A model generated the notes under the pieces. The model had not been told where the DNA came from, made no database searches, and saw only the letters and a list, made by a program, of their open reading frames with translations. Shown here in pieces: positions 53,914 to 64,000 of a DNA stretch of 64,000 nt; position 1 is the stretch's first letter; every line of letters begins with the position of its first letter. The DNA is from Burkholderia pyrrocinia (GTDB lineage Bacteria; Pseudomonadota; Gammaproteobacteria; Burkholderiales; Burkholderiaceae): contig NZ_CP024902.1 in assembly GCF_003330765.1 (NCBI RefSeq), positions 3,038,001-3,102,000 of the forward strand. Reading direction: 5' to 3'. The position numbers and the translations under genes were made by a program.

Positions 53914-55605
53914 ATGGACGATCCGATCCCGTCCCGCCCGGCTGGCGGCTTTCTCGCGCCGGCGCCCGGCCGCGCGCTGCCACGCTGGCATTACCCGGCC
54001 GCACTGCTCGCCGGCGCGGCCAATACGCTCAGCTTCGCACCGACGCCGCACGGCGGCTGGCTGCAGCTCGTCGTATTCGTCTGGTTTTTCGCGCAGCTGA
54101 CGCGCACGTCGAGCTGGCGCGGCGCCGCGCTCACGGGCGGCGCGTTCGGCTTCGGCAACTTCATCAGCGGCATCTGGTGGCTCTACATCAGCATGCACGT
54201 GTACGGCGAGATGGCCGCGCCGCTCGCGGGCGGCGCGCTCGTGCTGTTTTCGCTGTACCTGTCGCTGTACCCGGCGTTCTCGGCCGGGCTGTGGTCGTTC
54301 TGCGCGGGCCATGCGTGGCATCGCCGCGCACCCGACCCGCGGCCGTTCTCGCCGACCTGGCACGGCGCGTTCGCGTTCGCGAGCGCGTGGGCCTGCGGCG
54401 AATGGCTGCGCGGCACCCTGTTCACCGGCTTTCCGTGGCTCGCGAGCGGCTATCCGCAGGTCGACGGCCCGTTCGCGGGCTTCGCGCCGGTCGTCGGCGT
54501 GTACGGGATCGCCTGGGTGCTCGCGCTGTTCGCCGCGCTGGTCGTGCAGGCGCTCGCCGCCGCGCGCTCGTCGCCCGCGCGCGAAAGCGGCGCCAGCGGC
54601 AACGCACGCGTGCGCATCGCCGCGCCGGCCGGCATTGCCGTCGCGCTCGTCGCGGCCGGCCTCGGGCTGTCGCAGGTCACATGGACCGTGCCCGCGAACG
54701 CGCCGCTCACGGTACGGCTGCTGCAGGGCAACGTGAAGCAGGACATCAAGTTCGAGCAGGAAGGCATCGACGCGGCGATCAAGATGTACCAGCAGATGAT
54801 CGTCGAGAAGCCGGCCGACCTGATCGTCACGCCGGAGACCGCGATCGCGGTGATGATCCAGGAGCTGCCCGAGCCATTCGCCGTCGCGATCCGCAAGTTC
54901 AGCGACACGACGGGCTCGGCCGTGCTGTTCGGCGCGGTCGGCGCGTCGGTGACCGAGGACGGCCGCTACGTCGACTATACGAACAGCCTGTACGGCGTGA
55001 CGCCGCACTCGCGCGACATCTATCACTACGACAAGCACCACCTCGTACCCTTCGGCGAATTCATCCCGTGGGGCTTCCGGTGGTTCGTCGACCTGATGAA
55101 GATGCCGCTCGGCGATTTCGCGCGCGGCGCGCCGGTGCAGAAGCCGTTCCTGGTGCACAACCAGCCCGTGATGGCCGACATCTGCTACGAGGATCTGTTC
55201 GGCGAGGAAATCGCCGCGACGATCCGCGACAACCCGCAGCCGCCCGGCGTGCTCGTCAACGTGACGAACCTCGCGTGGTTCGGCGACACGATCGCGCTCG
55301 ACCAGCACCTGCAGATCGCGCGGATGCGCTCGCTCGAGACGGGCCGGCCGATGCTGCGCTCGACCAACACGGGGATGACCGCCGCGATCGACGCGCACGG
55401 CCGCGTGCTCGGCCAGTTGAAGCCGTTCACGATCGGCTCGCTCGACGTGCGGATCGAAGGCACGAGCGGCTTCACGCCCTACGTGACGAGCGGCAACAAC
55501 ATCGTGCTCGCGGTGTCGTTCGTGCTGCTCGCGTTCGGCTTCACGTACGGGCCCGGGCTGCGTCGGCGCAACGGCCGGAAGAACGGCGACGACCAGCCGG
55601 CATGA
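53914..55605 (+). CDS. lnt: Apolipoprotein N-acyltransferase Lnt
   Basis: 563-aa inner-membrane enzyme that adds the third acyl chain to lipoproteins. Seven or so hydrophobic helices in the first 270 residues are followed by a periplasmic nitrilase-like domain. The Glu-Lys-Cys triad is visible in TPETAIAV, YDKHHLVPFGE and ICYEDLFGEE. The start at 53914 (MDDPIPS) precedes the first helix. It is co-directional with corC as in other proteobacteria. Confidence 0.96.
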   Translation: MDDPIPSRPAGGFLAPAPGRALPRWHYPAALLAGAANTLSFAPTPHGGWLQLVVFVWFFAQLTRTSSWRGAALTGGAFGFGNFISGIWWLYISMHVYGEMAAPLAGGALVLFSLYLSLYPAFSAGLWSFCAGHAWHRRAPDPRPFSPTWHGAFAFASAWACGEWLRGTLFTGFPWLASGYPQVDGPFAGFAPVVGVYGIAWVLALFAALVVQALAAARSSPARESGASGNARVRIAAPAGIAVALVAAGLGLSQVTWTVPANAPLTVRLLQGNVKQDIKFEQEGIDAAIKMYQQMIVEKPADLIVTPETAIAVMIQELPEPFAVAIRKFSDTTGSAVLFGAVGASVTEDGRYVDYTNSLYGVTPHSRDIYHYDKHHLVPFGEFIPWGFRWFVDLMKMPLGDFARGAPVQKPFLVHNQPVMADICYEDLFGEEIAATIRDNPQPPGVLVNVTNLAWFGDTIALDQHLQIARMRSLETGRPMLRSTNTGMTAAIDAHGRVLGQLKPFTIGSLDVRIEGTSGFTPYVTSGNNIVLAVSFVLLAFGFTYGPGLRRRNGRKNGDDQPA

Positions 55606-55666
55606 CGCGGCAGGCGGCCGCCGCGCACTGCGCGCAGCGGCCCGTAACCGCAAACCGGTCGACCGC

Positions 55667-57313
55667 TCAGGCCTGCCGGGCCGATTGAGCCGACTGCGCG
55701 GCCAGGCTCCGCAGGTCGCGGCTCACGTCCTCCATCACCGGTTCCCACGCGCCGAACGTCCGTTGCCGGTACAGCGTCGCGGTCGGATACCACGGACTAT
55801 CCTTGCGTTCGAGCAGCCACGGCCAGTGCGGATTCACGTCGAGCAGCACCCAGGTGCGCGCGCCGAGCGCGCCCGACAGGTGCGCGACCGACGTGCACAC
55901 GGTGATCACGAGATCCAGCGCGCCGATGAATGCGGCCGTATCGTCGAAGCTCTTCAGTTCGGCCGTACGATCGTCGATCGCGAAGCCGGCCGCGCGTGCC
56001 GCCGCGACGTCGGCCTCCGCGCCCGGCTGCAGCGAATGGAATGCGATGCTGTCGAGCCCGCGGAATGCCTGCGCATAGCGCTCGAGCCCGACACGCCGGA
56101 ACGGATTGCGCTGATGCCCCGCGCTGCCCGTCCACACGAGCCCGACCTGCAGCCGCCGATCGCCCGCGAGCCGCGCGCGCCACGCATCGCGCGCGTCCGG
56201 CTCGGCCCGCAGGTAAGGTACCGACGATGCGAGCGGCGCGTCCTCCATGCCGAGCATCAGCGGCAATTCGATCAGCGGCACCTCGTAGTCGAACGCGGGC
56301 AGCACGTCGACGCCGCCGCCGGCGCCAAACGTGTCCGCGTGCGCGCCGAGACTGCGCTGCAGCAGCGTGCCCACCTGCGGGAACGTGTTCCACGCCAGCC
56401 GGCCGCCCTCGCGATGCACGCGTTCGGCGAGCGGTGCGACGAAGCGGCAGAACTGCAGCACGTCGCCGAGCCCCTGCTCGCCCCATACGAGCAGCGTCTT
56501 GCCTGCAAGCGGCTCGCCCTGCCAGCGCGGGCCCGGCAGCGCCGGCCGCCGGCCGCGCAATTCGCCGGCGCCGTCCCAGCGCGCCTCGTGGCCACGCCAG
56601 CCGGCCGCGTAGTTGCCGCGCACGAGCTGGATGATCGCGAGGTTGAAGCGGTACGACGCGTCGCCGGGCGCCAGTTCGCACGCGCGCGCCGCGTAGCGCT
56701 CGGCGTCGTCCCAGCGCTGCGCCTCCTTCATCGCCATCGCGACGTTGTTCATCGCGAGCCCGTTGTCCGGTGCGATCTCTGCGAGCCGTGCGGCGCAGGC
56801 GAGCGCGCCGTCCAGGTCGCGCAGCGCGAGCCGCGCGACGACGAGGTTGATCCACGCCTGCACGTCGCGCGGATCGGCCTGCACGGCCGCGTCGAGCAGC
56901 GCGACTTCCTCCGCGCGGTCGCCGCCCGACAGCCGCAGTGCGATCGCGAGGTTGTTGCGCAGCGACGGCCAGCCGGGATCGATCGCGAGCGCGGCACGGT
57001 AAGGCGCGACGGCATCCGCGTGGCGGCCGGCCATCTGCAGCGCGTAGCCGTGGTTGAAACCGGCCGCGGCGCCGGGGTGCACGCGCGCCGCGCATTCGGC
57101 GAGCGCGACCGCGTCGGCGGCGCGCTGCCGCACGACGAGCGCGGCCGTGAGCTGCGCGATTGCATCGGCGTCGACCGCATGCAGATGAGCGGCAGCGGCG
57201 AGCCACAGGTCGTGCGTGGCACGCTCGCCGCGCGCCTGCGCATCGGCGGCCTGCCCGAGCAGCGCAATGAATGGCGGAAGCAGCGGAATGAGGATGTCGT
57301 TCGAATCGTCCAT
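55667..57313 (-). CDS. TPR-repeat protein with C-terminal glycosyltransferase-like domain
   Basis: 548-aa protein. The first about 240 residues hold several tetratricopeptide repeats ([58 protein letters not shown]). The second half resembles GT-B heptosyltransferase-like domains of TPR glycosyltransferases ([63 protein letters not shown]). Similar genes in Burkholderia often lie near flagellar or envelope loci. The ATG at 57313 is preferred to an upstream GTG. It is convergent with lnt. Confidence 0.87.
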   Translation of the reverse strand: MDDSNDILIPLLPPFIALLGQAADAQARGERATHDLWLAAAAHLHAVDADAIAQLTAALVVRQRAADAVALAECAARVHPGAAAGFNHGYALQMAGRHADAVAPYRAALAIDPGWPSLRNNLAIALRLSGGDRAEEVALLDAAVQADPRDVQAWINLVVARLALRDLDGALACAARLAEIAPDNGLAMNNVAMAMKEAQRWDDAERYAARACELAPGDASYRFNLAIIQLVRGNYAAGWRGHEARWDGAGELRGRRPALPGPRWQGEPLAGKTLLVWGEQGLGDVLQFCRFVAPLAERVHREGGRLAWNTFPQVGTLLQRSLGAHADTFGAGGGVDVLPAFDYEVPLIELPLMLGMEDAPLASSVPYLRAEPDARDAWRARLAGDRRLQVGLVWTGSAGHQRNPFRRVGLERYAQAFRGLDSIAFHSLQPGAEADVAAARAAGFAIDDRTAELKSFDDTAAFIGALDLVITVCTSVAHLSGALGARTWVLLDVNPHWPWLLERKDSPWYPTATLYRQRTFGAWEPVMEDVSRDLRSLAAQSAQSARQA

Positions 57314-57600
57314 GCGGTCGGGATCGGCAATCGGTGGCGCGGCGAGCGTCGCACGCACCGCAATATGTGCATCTTAACGCCCTCGCGAAGCGGCGCGGCA
57401 TGCGCACCGGCCACGCCTGCGCAGGCCGCCGGAACCGGGCCGACGGTGCCCTCGCCTGCGTTCCGGCCGCATCCGGTCGCCGATCCGGTAAAATTACGCG
57501 TTTCAGCACACTAACAAGCCGCGCCGCCGCGCGAGCCGACCCTCCGGGCCCCGCCCGGAGCGCCGCCCGCAACGGAGCGCCAGCGCCACGAAGGCTCTTC

Positions 57601-58605
57601 ATGCTTACGTTTCAGCAAATCATCCTGACGCTGCAGTCCTACTGGGACAAGCAGGGTTGCGCCCTGCTCCAGCCCATCGACATGGAAGTCGGCGCGGGCA
57701 CGTCGCACGTCCACACGTTCCTGCGCGCGATCGGCCCCGAGCCGTGGCGCGCCGCATACGTGCAGCCGTCGCGCCGCCCGAAGGACGGCCGCTACGGCGA
57801 GAACCCGAACCGCCTGCAGCACTACTACCAGTACCAGGTCGTGCTCAAGCCGGCGCCGGAGAACATCCTCGACCTGTACCTCGGCTCGCTGGCAGCGCTC
57901 GGCTTCGACCTGAAGCAGAACGACGTGCGCTTCGTCGAGGACGACTGGGAAAACCCGACGCTCGGCGCGTGGGGCCTCGGCTGGGAGGTGTGGCTGAACG
58001 GGATGGAAGTCACGCAGTTCACGTATTTCCAGCAGGCCGGCGGCCTCGACTGCAAGCCCGTGCTCGGCGAAATCACGTACGGCCTCGAGCGCCTCGCGAT
58101 GTACCTGCAGAAGGTCGAGAACGTGTACGACCTCGTGTGGACGGAGTGGGAAGAGCAAGGCCCGAGCGGTCCCGAGCTGCGCCGCCTGTCGTATGGCGAC
58201 GTCTACCACCAGAACGAGGTCGAGCAGTCGACCTACAACTTCGAGCACGCGAACGTCGACCTGCTGTTCACGTTCTTCAACAGCTACGAAGCGGAAGCGA
58301 AGCGAATGATCGACGCGCAGCTCGCGCTGCCCGCGTACGAACTCGTGCTGAAGGCCGGCCACACGTTCAACCTGCTCGACGCGCGCGGCGCGATCTCGGT
58401 CACCGAACGCGCGGCATACATCGGCCGCATCCGTGCGCTGTCGCGTCTCGTCGCACAGGCTTACTACGACTCGCGCGAGAAGCTCGGCTTCCCGATGCTC
58501 GGCAACCCGCCGGGCGTGCCGGGCCTCACCACCGACGCCCAGGATGCCGCGCAACCGGCATGGGCGCCGCCGCTCAAGGTCGAACGCAAGATCGATCAGG
58601 ACTGA
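57601..58605 (+). CDS. glyQ: Glycine--tRNA ligase alpha subunit
   Basis: 334-aa catalytic subunit of the alpha2beta2 glycyl-tRNA synthetase. [46 protein letters not shown] and [26 protein letters not shown] are essentially invariant in the family, as is [20 protein letters not shown]. The ATG at 57601 is exactly at the conserved start. glyS begins 22 bp after the stop. Confidence 0.99.
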   Translation: MLTFQQIILTLQSYWDKQGCALLQPIDMEVGAGTSHVHTFLRAIGPEPWRAAYVQPSRRPKDGRYGENPNRLQHYYQYQVVLKPAPENILDLYLGSLAALGFDLKQNDVRFVEDDWENPTLGAWGLGWEVWLNGMEVTQFTYFQQAGGLDCKPVLGEITYGLERLAMYLQKVENVYDLVWTEWEEQGPSGPELRRLSYGDVYHQNEVEQSTYNFEHANVDLLFTFFNSYEAEAKRMIDAQLALPAYELVLKAGHTFNLLDARGAISVTERAAYIGRIRALSRLVAQAYYDSREKLGFPMLGNPPGVPGLTTDAQDAAQPAWAPPLKVERKIDQD

Positions 58606-58627
58606 CGAGACCAGATTTCCTCCAAAC

Positions 58628-60727
58628 ATGACGCACAATCATCCCGCTCCCCTGCTCGTCGAACTGCTGACCGAAGAGCTGCCGCCGAAGGCCCTCGCGC
58701 GCCTCGGCGACGCATTCGCCGAAGGTCTCGCGCAACGCCTCGCGGCGCGCGACCTCGTCGATGGCGAACTCGTGTTCGAACGCTACGCCACGCCGCGCCG
58801 CCTCGCCGTCGTCGTGCAGAACGTGCGTGCCGTCGCACCTGAAAAGCAGGTCCGCGAAAAGGTCCTGCCCGTGTCGGTCGCACTCGACGCCGAAGGCAAG
58901 CCGACCGCCCCGCTCGCGAAGAAGCTCGCGGCGCTCGGCCACCCGAACCTGTCGATCGCCGATCTCGAGCGCGCGCAGGACGGCAAGGCCGAAGCGTTCT
59001 TCGTCAACTATTCGGCAGCCGGCGCGACGCTCGCCGACGGCCTGCAGGCCGCGCTCGACGAAACGCTCGCGAAGCTGCCGATCCCGAAGGTCATGACCTA
59101 CCAGCGCCCGGACGGTTCCGACGTGCAGTTCGTGCGCCCGGTGCATCGCCTGACGGTGCTGCACGACGATCGCATCGTGCCCGTCACCGCGTTCGGCATC
59201 GACGCCGGCGACACCACGCTCGGCCACCGCTTCCTGTCCGACGGCCTCGTCGCGATCCAGCATGCGCGTGCCTACGCCGACACGCTGCGCGACAAGGGCC
59301 GCGTGATCGCGCACTTCGCCGATCGCCGCGAAACGATCCGCACGCAGCTGAACGAGCACGCGAACGGCGATACGGTCGTGATGCCCGAATCGCTGCTCGA
59401 CGAAGTGACGTCGCTGGTCGAATGGCCGGTCGTCTACCCGTGCCGCTTCGAGGACGAATTCCTGCAGGTGCCGCAGGAATGCCTGATCCTCACGATGCAG
59501 ACGAACCAGAAGTATTTCGCGCTGACCGACGTCGGCGGCAAGCTGCGCTCGCGCTTCCTGATCGTGTCGAACATCGAGACGAAAGCCCCGGGCGAGATCA
59601 TCGAAGGCAACGAGCGCGTCGTGCGCCCGCGCCTCGCCGATGCGAAGTTCTTCTTCGAGCAGGACAAGAAGAAGCCGCTCGCCGACCGCGTGCCGCAGCT
59701 CGCGAATGTCGTCTATCACAACAAGCTCGGTTCGGCGCTCGCGCGCGTCGAGCGCCTCGAGGCGCTGGCCGGCGAGATCGCGCCGGCGATCGGCGCCGAC
59801 GCCGCGCACGCGAAGCGCGCCGCACGCCTCGCGAAGGCTGACCTGCTGACCGACATGGTCGGCGAGTTCCCGGAACTGCAGGGCACGATGGGCACGTACT
59901 ACGCGCGCCACGACGGCGAAGCCGACGACGTCGCGCTCGCCTGCGCCGAACACTACCAGCCGCGCTTCTCCGGCGACGCGCTGCCGACCACGCCCGTGTC
60001 GACCGCCGTCGCGCTCGCCGACAAGCTCGAGACGATCGTCGGCATCTGGGGCATCGGCCTCGCGCCGACCGGCGAGAAGGATCCGTTCGCGCTGCGCCGC
60101 CACGCGCTCGGCGTGCTGCGCCTGCTGCTCGAGAAGCAGTTGCCGCTCGATCTCGTGTCGCTGCTGCGCACGGCCCATGCGCGCTTCGAAGGCGTGCCGG
60201 GCGTGGCCGAATCGACCGATGCGATCCTCGCGTTCTTCATGGATCGCCTGCGCGGCCTGCTGCGCGAGCGCGGCTATTCGGCCGGTGAAATCGAAGCCGT
60301 GCTGAGCCTGAACCCGACGCGCGTCGACGATCTCGTCGCGCGCCTCGACGCGGTGCGCGAATTCACGCACCTCGCGGAAGCCGAAGCGCTCGCGGCCGCC
60401 AACAAGCGGATCTCGAACATCCTGAAGAAGTCGGAGGGCGGCGCGAATGGCGCAGTGCAGCCGACGCTGCTGGTCGAGGCCGCCGAGAAGGCGCTGCACG
60501 AACAGCTCACGGCCGTGACGCCGCACGTGCAGTCGCAGCTCGAGGCGCGTGCGTACACGGGCGCGCTGTCGGCGCTCGCCGCGCTGCGCGCGCCGGTCGA
60601 CACGTTCTTCAACGACGTGATGGTCAACGCGGACGATCCCGCGCTGCGAGCGAACCGCCTCGCGCTGCTGTCCGCACTGCACCAGCAGATGAACTGCGTC
60701 GCCGACATCTCGAAGCTCGCCGCGTAA
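58628..60727 (+). CDS. glyS: Glycine--tRNA ligase beta subunit
   Basis: 699-aa beta subunit, needed for tRNA binding. The start [26 protein letters not shown], the central [27 protein letters not shown] and [27 protein letters not shown] motifs are characteristic. The length agrees with the family (about 690). It overlaps no gene and is followed 10 bp later by gmhB, so glyQ-glyS-gmhB-plsC probably form one operon. Confidence 0.99.
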   Translation: MTHNHPAPLLVELLTEELPPKALARLGDAFAEGLAQRLAARDLVDGELVFERYATPRRLAVVVQNVRAVAPEKQVREKVLPVSVALDAEGKPTAPLAKKLAALGHPNLSIADLERAQDGKAEAFFVNYSAAGATLADGLQAALDETLAKLPIPKVMTYQRPDGSDVQFVRPVHRLTVLHDDRIVPVTAFGIDAGDTTLGHRFLSDGLVAIQHARAYADTLRDKGRVIAHFADRRETIRTQLNEHANGDTVVMPESLLDEVTSLVEWPVVYPCRFEDEFLQVPQECLILTMQTNQKYFALTDVGGKLRSRFLIVSNIETKAPGEIIEGNERVVRPRLADAKFFFEQDKKKPLADRVPQLANVVYHNKLGSALARVERLEALAGEIAPAIGADAAHAKRAARLAKADLLTDMVGEFPELQGTMGTYYARHDGEADDVALACAEHYQPRFSGDALPTTPVSTAVALADKLETIVGIWGIGLAPTGEKDPFALRRHALGVLRLLLEKQLPLDLVSLLRTAHARFEGVPGVAESTDAILAFFMDRLRGLLRERGYSAGEIEAVLSLNPTRVDDLVARLDAVREFTHLAEAEALAAANKRISNILKKSEGGANGAVQPTLLVEAAEKALHEQLTAVTPHVQSQLEARAYTGALSALAALRAPVDTFFNDVMVNADDPALRANRLALLSALHQQMNCVADISKLAA

Positions 60728-60737
60728 GGGCCGCACG

Positions 60738-61301
60738 ATGCCGATCAGCCCCAACCGAAAGCTCGTCGTCCTCGACCGGGACGGCGTGATCAACGTCGAT
60801 TCGGATGCGTTCATCAAGACGCCCGACGAATGGATCGCGCTGCCCGGCAGCCTCGAGGCGATCGCCCGGCTCAACCACGCAGGCTATCGCGTGGTCGTCG
60901 CGACCAACCAGTCCGGCATCGGTCGCGGGCTGTTCGACATGGCCACGCTCAACGAGATGCACCTGAAGATGCATCGCGCGGCGGCCGCGGTCGGTGCGCG
61001 CATCGACGCGGTGTTCTTCTGCCCGCACACGGCCGAGGATCACTGCGACTGCCGCAAGCCGAAACCCGGCATGATGCAGATGATCGCCGAACGCTTCGAG
61101 ATCGATCCCGATCACACGCCGGTCGTCGGCGATTCGCTGCGCGACCTGCAGGCCGGCGTCGCGGTCGGCTTCCAGCCGTACCTCGTGCTGACCGGCAAGG
61201 GCAAGAAGACGCTCGCCGCGGGCAATTTGCCGCCCGGCACGAAGGTCCACGACGACCTGCGCGCGTTCGCGCTCGATTTCCTTTCACACGAATACGAGTG
61301 A
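60738..61301 (+). CDS. gmhB: D-glycero-beta-D-manno-heptose 1,7-bisphosphate 7-phosphatase
   Basis: 187-aa HAD-family phosphatase in ADP-heptose synthesis for lipopolysaccharide inner core. Motif I is LDRDGVINVDS, motif II TNQSGIGRG, and the zinc loop has CPHTAEDHCDCRKPKPGM (Cys-x-His and Cys-x-Cys ligands). Motif IV is VVGDSLRDLQAGVAVG. It sits between glyS and plsC. Both this gene and the next act in envelope building. Confidence 0.96.
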   Translation: MPISPNRKLVVLDRDGVINVDSDAFIKTPDEWIALPGSLEAIARLNHAGYRVVVATNQSGIGRGLFDMATLNEMHLKMHRAAAAVGARIDAVFFCPHTAEDHCDCRKPKPGMMQMIAERFEIDPDHTPVVGDSLRDLQAGVAVGFQPYLVLTGKGKKTLAAGNLPPGTKVHDDLRAFALDFLSHEYE

Positions 61302-61344
61302 TGCCGCCGCCGCGCGCATCCTCCCTAACGCCAGACCCACGCCG

Positions 61345-62109
61345 ATGCGCTTCGTCCGCTCCCTGCTGCTGCTGATCTACTTCATCCTGTACACGGTGCC
61401 GTACGCCACCGCATGCTTCATCGCGTTCCCGTTCATGCGCCCCGACGCGCGCTACTGGATGGCGGCCGGCTGGTGCAAGTCGACGCTGTGGGTCGTGCGC
61501 TGGCTGAACGGCATCCACTACCGGATCGAAGGGATGGAGAACCTGCCCGACGGCCCGGCCGTGCTGCTGTCGAAGCACCAGTCCGCGTGGGAGACGCTCG
61601 CGTTTCCGGCGCTGATGCCGAAGCCGCTCTGCTACGTGTTCAAGCGCGAGCTGCTATACGTGCCATTCTTCGGCTGGGCGCTCGGGCTGCTGCACATGGT
61701 CAACATCAACCGCAAGGAAGGCAAGCACGCGTTCACCTCGGTGATCCGCCAGGGCAAGAAGCGCCTGTCGGAAGGCGCATGGATGATCATGTTCCCCGAA
61801 GGCACGCGCACGCCGGTCGGCAAGCAAGGCAAGTACAAGACGGGCGGCGCGCGCTTCGCGATCGAAACCGCCACGCCCGTCGTGCCGATCGCGCACAATG
61901 CAGGTCGGGTGTGGCCGCGCAACTCGTTCACGAAATTCCCGGGCGTCGTCACCGTGTCGATCGGCAAGCCGATCCCCGTCGAGGGGCTGACGCCCGATGC
62001 ATTGAACTCGCAGGTCGAAGCATGGATCGAAGCGGAAATGCGCCGTATCGATCCCGATTCGTATCGCCAGGCGGGCAATGCCGGCACGCGCGATGCCGCG
62101 CGTGTCTGA
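61345..62109 (+). CDS. plsC: 1-acyl-sn-glycerol-3-phosphate acyltransferase family protein (PlsC-like)
   Basis: 254-aa membrane-bound acyltransferase that makes phosphatidic acid. An N-terminal helix (SLLLLIYFILYTVPYATACFIAF) is followed by the catalytic motif. The usual H-x4-D box appears as KHQSAWE (H-x4-E), with Glu in place of Asp. The second and third motifs NINRKEGK and MFPEGTRT are normal. Glu at this position occurs in some proteobacterial members. Starts 43 bp after gmhB. Confidence 0.9.
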   Translation: MRFVRSLLLLIYFILYTVPYATACFIAFPFMRPDARYWMAAGWCKSTLWVVRWLNGIHYRIEGMENLPDGPAVLLSKHQSAWETLAFPALMPKPLCYVFKRELLYVPFFGWALGLLHMVNINRKEGKHAFTSVIRQGKKRLSEGAWMIMFPEGTRTPVGKQGKYKTGGARFAIETATPVVPIAHNAGRVWPRNSFTKFPGVVTVSIGKPIPVEGLTPDALNSQVEAWIEAEMRRIDPDSYRQAGNAGTRDAARV

Positions 62110-62155
62110 ATCCCCCGGATTGCAGCCGTTGCGAACGACAAAAAGAAGCGAACTG

Positions 62156-63043
62156 ATGAAACAGCGTCCGCGGCCACGGCCAGCCGTCGTGGCCCTCGAT
62201 CATCACCAGATGGACCTGCCGCTCTTCGACGGGCCGGCCGCCGCACCGTCGGCGCCCACTACACCGCCAGCCCCGCCCGAAACGGCGCCCGCCGCACCCC
62301 TCGATCCGGGCCCGGCGCCCGACCGCTCGCGCGTGCGCACGTTCGCCCTCGACAGCCGCGTGCTCGAATATCGCCTGAAGCGCTCGGCACGCCGCACGAT
62401 CGGTTTCACGATCGATGGCAGCGGGCTGTCGATCACCGCGCCGCGCTGGGTCACGCTCGCCGACATCGAGGCCGCGATCTCCGAGAAGCAACGCTGGATC
62501 TTCGCGAAGCTCGCGGAGTGGAAGACCCGCACCGAACAGCGCGCGCTGCCGCAGATCGACTGGCGCGACGGCGCGCAGCTCCCGTATCTCGGCAAGACGG
62601 TGACCATCGCGCTCGGCGCGGGCCCCGTCGCGTTCGATGCCGATGCGCTGCGGCTCTCACTGCCGCTGCCCGCGCAAGCCGACATGCAGCAGATCAAGGA
62701 TCGCGTGCAGGGCTGGCTGCAGGGCGAGGCCAAGCGGATCTTCGGCGAACGCCTCGCGGTCTACGCGGAAAAGCTCGGCGTCACGTATTCGATGTACGCG
62801 CTGTCGTCAGCCGCGACACGCTGGGGCAGCTGCTCGAGCGACGGCAAGATCCGTCTGAACTGGCGGCTGATCCATTTCCCGATGTCGATCGTCGACTACG
62901 TGGTCGCGCACGAGCTGTCGCACCTGCGCGAGATGAACCACAGCCCGGCCTTCTGGCAGACCGTCGAGTCGATCTTCCCCGAGTTCCGCGAAGCACGGCA
63001 CACGCTCAAGCATCACCCGCCCGAGCTGCTGCCGTCGCTGTAA
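62156..63043 (+). CDS. YgjP-like zinc metallopeptidase (DUF45/M48-type)
   Basis: 295-aa protein. The C-terminal domain has the HExxH zinc site in VVAHELSHLREMNHSPAFW with a following ExF glutamate region (IFPEF), preceded by TRWGSCSSDGKIRLNWRLIHFP, the hallmark of YgjP/DUF45 metallopeptidases. An N-terminal Pro/Ala-rich stretch (about residues 25-60) is likely a flexible linker. The function in vivo is unknown. The ATG at 62156 has only a weak AGAAG ribosome site. Co-directional with plsC. Confidence 0.92.
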   Translation: MKQRPRPRPAVVALDHHQMDLPLFDGPAAAPSAPTTPPAPPETAPAAPLDPGPAPDRSRVRTFALDSRVLEYRLKRSARRTIGFTIDGSGLSITAPRWVTLADIEAAISEKQRWIFAKLAEWKTRTEQRALPQIDWRDGAQLPYLGKTVTIALGAGPVAFDADALRLSLPLPAQADMQQIKDRVQGWLQGEAKRIFGERLAVYAEKLGVTYSMYALSSAATRWGSCSSDGKIRLNWRLIHFPMSIVDYVVAHELSHLREMNHSPAFWQTVESIFPEFREARHTLKHHPPELLPSL

Positions 63044-63068
63044 CGCGCACGGCCATGCCGTAAACGCA

Positions 63069-63102
63069 GACGGGCGATGCGGGTCACCCCGCACCGCCCG
63101 TC
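63069..63102. terminator. Bidirectional terminator between the metallopeptidase and gloA
   Basis: GACGGGCG-A-TGCGGG pairs with CCCGCA-C-CGCCCGTC, a 14-bp stem with one A-C mismatch and a TCAC loop, between two convergent genes. No T run on the plus strand; function in both directions is inferred from position. Confidence 0.7.
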
Positions 63103-63150
63103 CGTGCCACCGCCGCGCGCATCGCGCGCCGCAGCCCGTTCATCCGGCGC

Positions 63151-63540
63151 TCAGTGCGCCTTCTTCTGGATGAACTCGATCTTGTAGCCGTCCGGATCCT
63201 CGACGAACGCGATCACGGTCGTGCCGTGCTTCATCGGGCCCGCTTCGCGCGTGACCTTGCCGCCTTGCGCCTTGATCTTGTCGCAGGCCGCGTACGCGTC
63301 CTCGACTGCCACCGCCAGATGGCCGAAACCGTTGCCCAGATCGTAGGCCGGCGTGTCCCAGTTATGGGTCAGTTCGATCACGGTGCCCGTGCTTTCGGCT
63401 TCGTAGCCGACGAACGCGAGCGTGAACTTGCCTTCCGGATAATCCTCGCGACGCAGCAGCTTCATGCCGAGCAATTCGGTGTAGAACTTGATCGAGCGGT
63501 CGAGATCGCCGACTCGCAGCATCGTATGCAGCAAACGCAT
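63151..63540 (-). CDS. gloA: Lactoylglutathione lyase (glyoxalase I)
   Basis: 129-aa metalloenzyme converting the methylglyoxal-glutathione hemithioacetal to S-lactoylglutathione. The start [30 protein letters not shown] has metal ligand His5. [23 protein letters not shown] (Glu, His) and [15 protein letters not shown] (Glu) supply the rest. The length and order match the nickel-dependent bacterial type such as that of E. coli. Confidence 0.97.
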   Translation of the reverse strand: MRLLHTMLRVGDLDRSIKFYTELLGMKLLRREDYPEGKFTLAFVGYEAESTGTVIELTHNWDTPAYDLGNGFGHLAVAVEDAYAACDKIKAQGGKVTREAGPMKHGTTVIAFVEDPDGYKIEFIQKKAH

Positions 63541-63883
63541 GGGTTGTACTCCTGTGGGGACTTTCCAGAACCGGAAACTCTACCAGAGTCGGGTCGACTT
63601 CGCCGAGGGCGCCCTGGGCGTGGCAGCCGATACGAAGCATGGGTCCGGCATGCCCGAACACGCGCACGCCGGCAGAACCGGTCGCGCCCGACCGGCCCCC
63701 TTCGCGCCTGCCGATCGGGTACCATCCTTCCACTTCGCACCAAAAGCGGGCATCCGGCCCGCCCCCGAACGCGACCACCCTCCCACTCAGCCACACTGCC
63801 GTGCGACACCACCGATTCGAGCGCGCCGAACGCGCCGCCCACCCGACCTCGCTGCCGCCGTGCCGGACCGGCGAGGCCCACCG
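63541..63883. other. 343-bp divergent promoter region, no gene seen
   Basis: Lies between gloA and the start of a DMT transporter, on opposite strands. It presumably holds both promoters, but no strong -35/-10 pair, operator or stem-loop was recognised. Open frames here lack the codon preference of the surrounding genes. Confidence 0.4.
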
Positions 63884-64000
63884 ATGACCGCGCTCGCCGC
63901 CGCCCCCGTGCGCCGCGCGCTCGACACGCGCGCCGTCGGCGTGATGCTGCTGCTGTGCGCGATCTGGGGCTTCCAGCAAGTCGCGATCAAGAGCACGAAC
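63884..64000 (+). CDS. EamA/DMT-family transporter, N-terminus only (cut by window end)
   Basis: 39 residues visible. After a short polar start (MTALAAAPVRRALDTRA) comes VGVMLLLCAIWGFQQVAIK, the first helix of EamA (DMT) exporters, whose WGxxxVAIK motif is well conserved. The rest lies beyond the window, so substrate and completeness are unknown. Confidence 0.75.
   Translation, partial: MTALAAAPVRRALDTRAVGVMLLLCAIWGFQQVAIKSTN

Noticed and set aside
58574-60874. 766-codon minus-strand open frame opposite glyS
   Set aside because: Complete shadow of glyS, an unquestionable gene; no recognisable domain.

Overview
The window is about 67% G+C with strong G/C third-codon preference and dense, short-spaced genes. 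It carries the housekeeping neighbourhood miaB-ybeZ-ybeY-corC-lnt-glyQS-gmhB-plsC, an FMN-riboswitch ribB, a glpR/glpD-K-F region, many LysR regulators and two Gram-negative trimeric porins. This points to a beta-proteobacterium of the genus Burkholderia, probably the cepacia complex, on the main chromosome. That assignment is inference from gene content and protein style. No insertion sequence, prophage, CRISPR array or rRNA was seen.

Layout. 1-3.5 kb: end of a sensor kinase, an MHS transporter, and a tRNA-Met with a very clean promoter and terminator. 3.7-7.3 kb: a LysR gene, a divergent pair of DJ-1/PfpI genes (one fused to an AraC domain), a cupin and an orphan PAAR protein. 7.4-12.7 kb: porin, amidase and MHS transporter in one direction, with a divergent LysR gene and a 23-bp palindrome between them. 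13-18 kb: a LysR gene behind an A+T-rich gap, a very large class A penicillin-binding-like protein, and small zinc-binding proteins. 18-20 kb: D-galactonate dehydratase with a divergent GntR/FCD regulator that seems to start at ATT. 20-26.6 kb: CopD-like protein, two multiheme cytochromes c, RhlE helicase, a putative flavin-barrel protein and a ferritin-like di-iron protein. 26.9-34.6 kb: gamma-glutamyltransferase, glpR, two small proteins, and glpD-glpK-glpF for glycerol use.

34.6-43.8 kb is the most distinctive block. A three-gene minus-strand set (membrane di-iron oxygenase of the desaturase/MocD type, Rieske ferredoxin, ferredoxin reductase) faces a plus-strand set (LacI regulator, TIM-barrel protein, IolI-like inosose isomerase, porin, IolG/MocA-type dehydrogenase). 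The same 14-bp motif with a LacI-like core lies upstream of both halves. I read it as a regulated pathway that oxidises, perhaps O-demethylates, an inositol-like compound and feeds it into inositol catabolism. It recalls the rhizobial rhizopine (moc) genes but lacks mocB and mocR.

43.8-48.2 kb: ribB with its FMN riboswitch, an XRE-cupin regulator, and an AraJ-type exporter with a divergent LysR gene. 48.4-64 kb: conserved core genes. These are the tRNA-modification and ribosome/RNA-quality genes (miaB, ybeZ, an extended ybeY, corC, lnt) interrupted by chaC and a tiny lipoprotein, then a TPR glycosyltransferase-like protein, glycyl-tRNA synthetase (glyQS), heptose phosphatase gmhB, acyltransferase plsC, a YgjP-like metallopeptidase, glyoxalase I and the start of a DMT exporter.
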